In this document: positions 60,640-64,000 of the stretch, in pieces
Position numbering within the stretch: the first letter of the stretch is position 1
Layout of the letters: the number at the start of each line of letters is the position of its first letter
Assembly: GCF_035046485.1 (NCBI RefSeq)
Contig: NC_085138.1
Coordinates: 4,463,409-4,527,408, forward strand
Reading direction: 5' to 3'
Source of the DNA: Aedes albopictus
Lineage: Eukaryota > Arthropoda > Insecta > Diptera > Culicidae
Length of the DNA stretch: 64,000 nucleotides
Notes under the pieces: model-generated
The model's input: the letters and a program-made list of their open reading frames with translations, nothing else
The model's database searches: none
Told to the model about the DNA's origin: nothing
Translations under genes and position numbers: made by a program

Positions 60640-60785
60640 ATTAATCATTTCCAGTTTTTTTTTGTGATTGATTAATCATGATTAATCATGATTATTAATC
60701 AATGAACCATTTTTAATCATTAATCATAATCACTAATCACAGATAAAGCCAAATTTAATCATTAATCATAAGGCTGATACAAATT
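60640..60785. repeat. ATTAATCATG-rich tract
   Basis: TTAATCATGATTAATCATGA and ATTAATCAT(T/A)A steps repeat for about 140 bp, followed by an 18-C run at 60795. Simple repeat with no coding content. Confidence 0.75.
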
Positions 60786-61017
60786 TAATTTTGCCCCCCC
60801 CCCCCCCCCTTCAAAAATGTTTGGCTAGATTTTGCATTTTGAGGGGGCAGATAAAAAAATATTTATCAAAATATCGGGCTTTGATGAAAATTCTTTAACA
60901 AATCCGATGAGTTTTTAATATTTTTCAGATTAAATGCTTTTTTATTTTTATCCCCCCCCCTCGACCCGTCAAAGAGTGGTGGGACAAAAAGTTAAATAAA
61001 TTTTTGTAACCGCCTAA

Positions 61018-61660
61018 TCATTATTTATTTATTTATTTATTTATTTGGTAAATTCATGTAACATAAGGCTTGCAGCCTTTTAAATCGCTACAATTGGTAG
61101 AAATCGATTGACAATTATGCCTCCATACAATACAAAAATCTACAATTACATATACTCCAATATATACTAGAATTATACTGTTAAGAACTGTTTCAGGCTC
61201 CTTTTAATGTTCACTATTGAAACACATGTTTTGATATTTAGTGACAATTGGTTCCAAAAGACAATGCCTCTTGCGAACAGAGAATGACTATAATACGAAG
61301 AACTATGTTGTGGAATTGGAAGATTTCAATTTCTATCAGATCGCATTGGAGAAATCTTGGAAAACAAATATTCAGGCTTTTTTAAATGGAAAATTTTAAA
61401 TATTATTACGCATGACCTAAATCTGTAAAAATGTGAGAAATTGCAGCCAATAAGCTCCTTATGCAGATGACTTACTCTCGAAAATCGGTTTAAATTAAAA
61501 ACATATCTAACGCATGAGTTCAATGCAAGTCTCATCTTATCTAACGAAGCAGCAGAGGACGGATTTCGCGCCAACTCGAACAAATGTTGGCAGCACCCTC
61601 TCAGATTACAACGAAACTTTCTTGGTGTGTAGACCTTGCCCAGATAAGCCACTTTGCATA
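61018..61660 (-). pseudogene. CR1/Jockey-type LINE 3' end
   Basis: The minus-strand frame (61652 to 61326) reads LALNSCVRYVFNLNRFSRVS, HLHKELIGCNFSHF, YRFRSCVIIFKIFHLKKPEY and LFSKISPMRSDRN, the conserved region after the reverse transcriptase in CR1/Jockey-group LINEs. About 270 bp further on, the element ends in an (AAAT)n tail on the minus strand (plus-strand ATTT repeats at 61022-61047). This is a typical 5'-truncated copy with its natural 3' terminus. The exact clade is not certain. Confidence 0.82.
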
Positions 61661-61844
61661 CTCATTTTTCTAATTTTTTTTCTCGACTGACTTTTGAAAA
61701 GGGCTAAACTTTTTTATGGATTTTTTAAAAATGTTTTTAATCAAAAAATGACTACTCCTACAAAAAAGTGTTGTATGGGTGATTATCACAAAATAAGTTA
61801 ATTTTTAAGAAAAAAATACTGAAAAAAATCCAAAATGAGCCCTA

Positions 61845-62043
61845 CACTGAAAAAAATCATTTCTAAAAATTCAAAGTTGATTTAAAAAAAAACACCATTT
61901 TTGATTTTGATGAAATTTTGTCTCAAGACAGGTAATTATGTTCCCTACCAACCGTCCATACATCACAAGATGGGCACTTTTAAGGAAAAAAAGTTTTTCT
62001 AACAAAAACTTTTTCTTGTTCGAATGATTTTTTTTTTTCAGTG
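61845..62043. mobile_element. 199-bp MITE CACTGAAAAAAATCATT, TSD TA
   Basis: The left end CACTGAAAAAAATCATT and the inverse of the right end (CACTGAAAAAAAA, then ATCATTCGAA) are inverted repeats. TA lies at 61843-61844 and 62044-62045. The interior is A/T-rich, with AAAAACTTTTT-like steps. Confidence 0.85.
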
Positions 62044-62329
62044 TATTTTGTTATCAACAATAATACCAGTGAAGGCCATAACAATCCCAGAATCCAATGA
62101 AACTCAATTTTCTAGGAGATTTTGTGTTATTTATTCAATCATTTGGAAGGGTTTTCCTATACATAAAAAACTTCAAAATATTACAAATGTATTTTCTTAG
62201 GAAATGTAATGTTTGATCGCAATATGTATTGAAGTGCACTTTTAAATATACAAATATTTATAATTATGATTTTTTCAAATATATACATATATATATGTGT
62301 CTTAGAGCCAATTTCAAACATGTTCTTTT

Positions 62330-63990
62330 CTATTTTTTTCCGATCATACTAAATATTTTTGGTTCATCTTCTGAATTAGAATACCTGTTTGCCTTTACTT
62401 TGTCGCCAGGAATAGGCAAAAAACTATGGAATTTCTGAGTGCCTGGTATTGTTTTGGCGCTATTATATATTTCTTCGAGATCTTCTGACATTTTAATGTA
62501 CTGTTCAGTGGATACGTAACAGAAATTTAATTTAGTTATATTTTTATCTGTCTGTACAACTGCCCAGTTATATAACTCTCGTGGAGTTGTTATGGTATTT
62601 CCATAATCTCGAGCAAGACTTGCTCTCTTTGCCATTCGCTTGAGAGTGCCACCAATAGCATCACATGGACCTTTACCGTGGGACGTTGCAAAAAAATGCC
62701 ATTCTGCTCTTAATGCATGCTTTGACTGGAATCTACATAGACTAGCAAAGTTCTTCTTATTTTTGTATTGTGATGCTGCCCCATCAGACATAAAATAAAT
62801 TTTAGAAAAGTTCGTTAATTGTTTCATAAAATCTATCATTTTTGAGATGAACAACTGGACCGCAACTGTATCGTGAGCCATTACTTCCGATATGATAATG
62901 AAGCTAACATTTACAAGTTTATTATCTTTCATATAGTAAATTTCAAATGGGTGTATTGTTGCTTGCGAGTTGTTCCAATGATATCCTTGAGCAGCGTTTT
63001 GAATTATGAATGAATAGTTTTCAGAGAAATCACAAATCGCAAGAATTTCATCATCCTTTAATGTATCTTTTTTATTTCTGAGAAATGATTATTGTTGTTT
63101 ATGAATAAAGTCGTGTGTTATAAGTTTGTCAATTTTATCAACAAGATACGGAACAAATTCATCAACAGGTTTAATAATCGTTTCTAAATTACAGCGATCA
63201 GTATTCAACCACTGCTGAAATATAATCTCTTCTTTGTCATTTGATTCTAAGATCAATGTAAGTTCCTCTTCAATGTGTTCATTACAAGCACACTTTTCAC
63301 AAGCACGGAAAAAGCAATTATCTGTTCTGGTGGAAATATCGCAAAGCATTTTTTGTATTATTTCATCTTGTGACACAATTCTTATACTGTTGAACATTAA
63401 ATTTACATTTTCATGAATAGTACATATGCATACATTATGTATACCAGTAGAATCAAGTAAAATACAATGCTTTGGTCGCAACTGTGTAAATACTGTGAAA
63501 CCAATATTCACAGTTTTGTACATATCTACAAAAATCATATAAGCCTCTTTGAGCGACATCATCAAAAGTCATTTTTGAACTTGTTGTTTTTTTCCATTTC
63601 GAACCTCAGAAACAAAATCATTTGTTCCTGGCATTGCATTGGCCTGCTGATATCATTATCATCAAAAAATTCTCTTACTATTTGTTTTGTATCGTCATCA
63701 ATACCATGCCCCCTTCTTTTTTCGGTGGTACAAAGAATACCCTGTTCATCAACAAGATCCTTCACCTGCCTCGCCATATACATTGGTGCGTTAAACTCTC
63801 TTGTGATTTTATTTACCGACCAAGACTTAGGAAGTACAGATAGTATTTTAATCTGTTCGCTTCTGTCAGTTGTAGGGTGATTGAACTTATCCTTTAACTG
63901 TATAATTATCTCGTCATACGCCTCCACTTTGCCAACATCCGTTGAATCTATTCCGAAGATATTTTTTCGAACTGCTTTCGTAATCTGCAA
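62330..63990 (-). pseudogene. DDE/D-type DNA transposase, broken, runs off window
   Basis: Three minus-strand pieces follow in order. The first (63990-63562) has a helix-turn-helix-like region (LPKSWSVNKITREFNAPMYM, RRGHGIDDDTKQIVREFFDD). The second (63565-63089) has SLKEAYMIFVDMY, FTQLRPKHCILLDSTGIHNV, a Cys-rich CFFRACEKCACNEHIEEEL and QWLNTDRCNLETI. The third carries CDFSENYSF (about 63030), YHWNNSQATIHPF, MSDGAASQYKNKKNF (D50 of the segment from 62932) and EWHFFATSHGKGPCDAIGG (E77, D91). These acidic motifs suggest an RNase H-like D-D-E/D core. The first break is a frameshift at 63565; the second is a single in-frame TAA at 63089-63091 (HKQQ*SFLRNKK). The family is widespread among animal transposons in my memory; a Sola-type assignment is possible but unproven. 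The N-terminus lies beyond position 64000. Confidence 0.8.
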
Positions 63991-64000
63991 TGATTTGTTT

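Overview
The window looks like repeat-dense, heterochromatin-like or intergenic/intronic DNA of a culicine mosquito, most probably Aedes. The grounds are AT-rich DNA with eukaryotic transposon remnants of many classes, a Feilai-like tRNA-derived SINE, RTE-, LOA/R1- and CR1/Jockey-type LINE fragments, many short terminal-inverted-repeat (TIR) elements, and very large amounts of degenerate GGAATTCC-type repeat. No intact host gene is confidently visible. Every recognisable coding stretch is a broken piece of a transposon, apart from one small ORF of unknown origin that is split by a TIR element near 58.7-60.2 kb.

Layout. 0.9-2.6 kb: an RTE 5' remnant, a TTCGACCAAATGTCA minisatellite and a Ty3/gypsy integrase fragment. 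2.6-7.1 kb: two TA-target TIR elements bounded by long (TA)n tracts. 7.5-10.7 kb: degenerate GGAATTCC-type repeats. 13.2-17.5 kb: a fully palindromic MITE, a TTAA MITE and a 2.0-kb TIR element. 18.6-22.6 kb: a hAT end and a field with eight copies of CGTTGTAACGTCACG. 24.4-27.6 kb: decayed LOA/R1-like and RTE-like LINEs. 30.2-41.4 kb: one minus-strand RTE LINE split by a 1.3-kb TG...CA insertion (probable solo LTR, TSD TGCG), a 1.7-kb TIR element, and a chain of three TA-target elements that share single TA dinucleotides.

41.8-50.4 kb is a single 8.55-kb hAT-like element with an exact 8-bp target duplication (ATGTGAGT). It is filled with GGAATTCC-type repeats, a 196-bp MITE and an array of about 144-bp units rich in CAAGATGGCGG. 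52.2-60.6 kb is a second giant TIR element (8.4 kb, TSD TTA). It carries a homogenised 24-bp array that switches orientation at about 54.35 kb, so a transcript could fold into a long hairpin. Near its right end a 1.26-kb TA-target element, itself holding a TTAA MITE, sits inside a small ORF. 61.0-64.0 kb: a CR1/Jockey-type tail, a 199-bp MITE, and a decayed DDE/D-type transposase that runs off the end of the window.

The genes do not form a pathway. The window is best read as layered transposition: LINEs were hit by LTR and TIR elements, TIR elements inserted into the TA duplications of other TIR elements, and GGAATTCC-type simple-unit DNA expanded inside or beside them. The most unusual features are the two 8.5-kb non-autonomous TIR elements loaded with satellite-like DNA, the inverted 24-bp array, and the TA-sharing chain.
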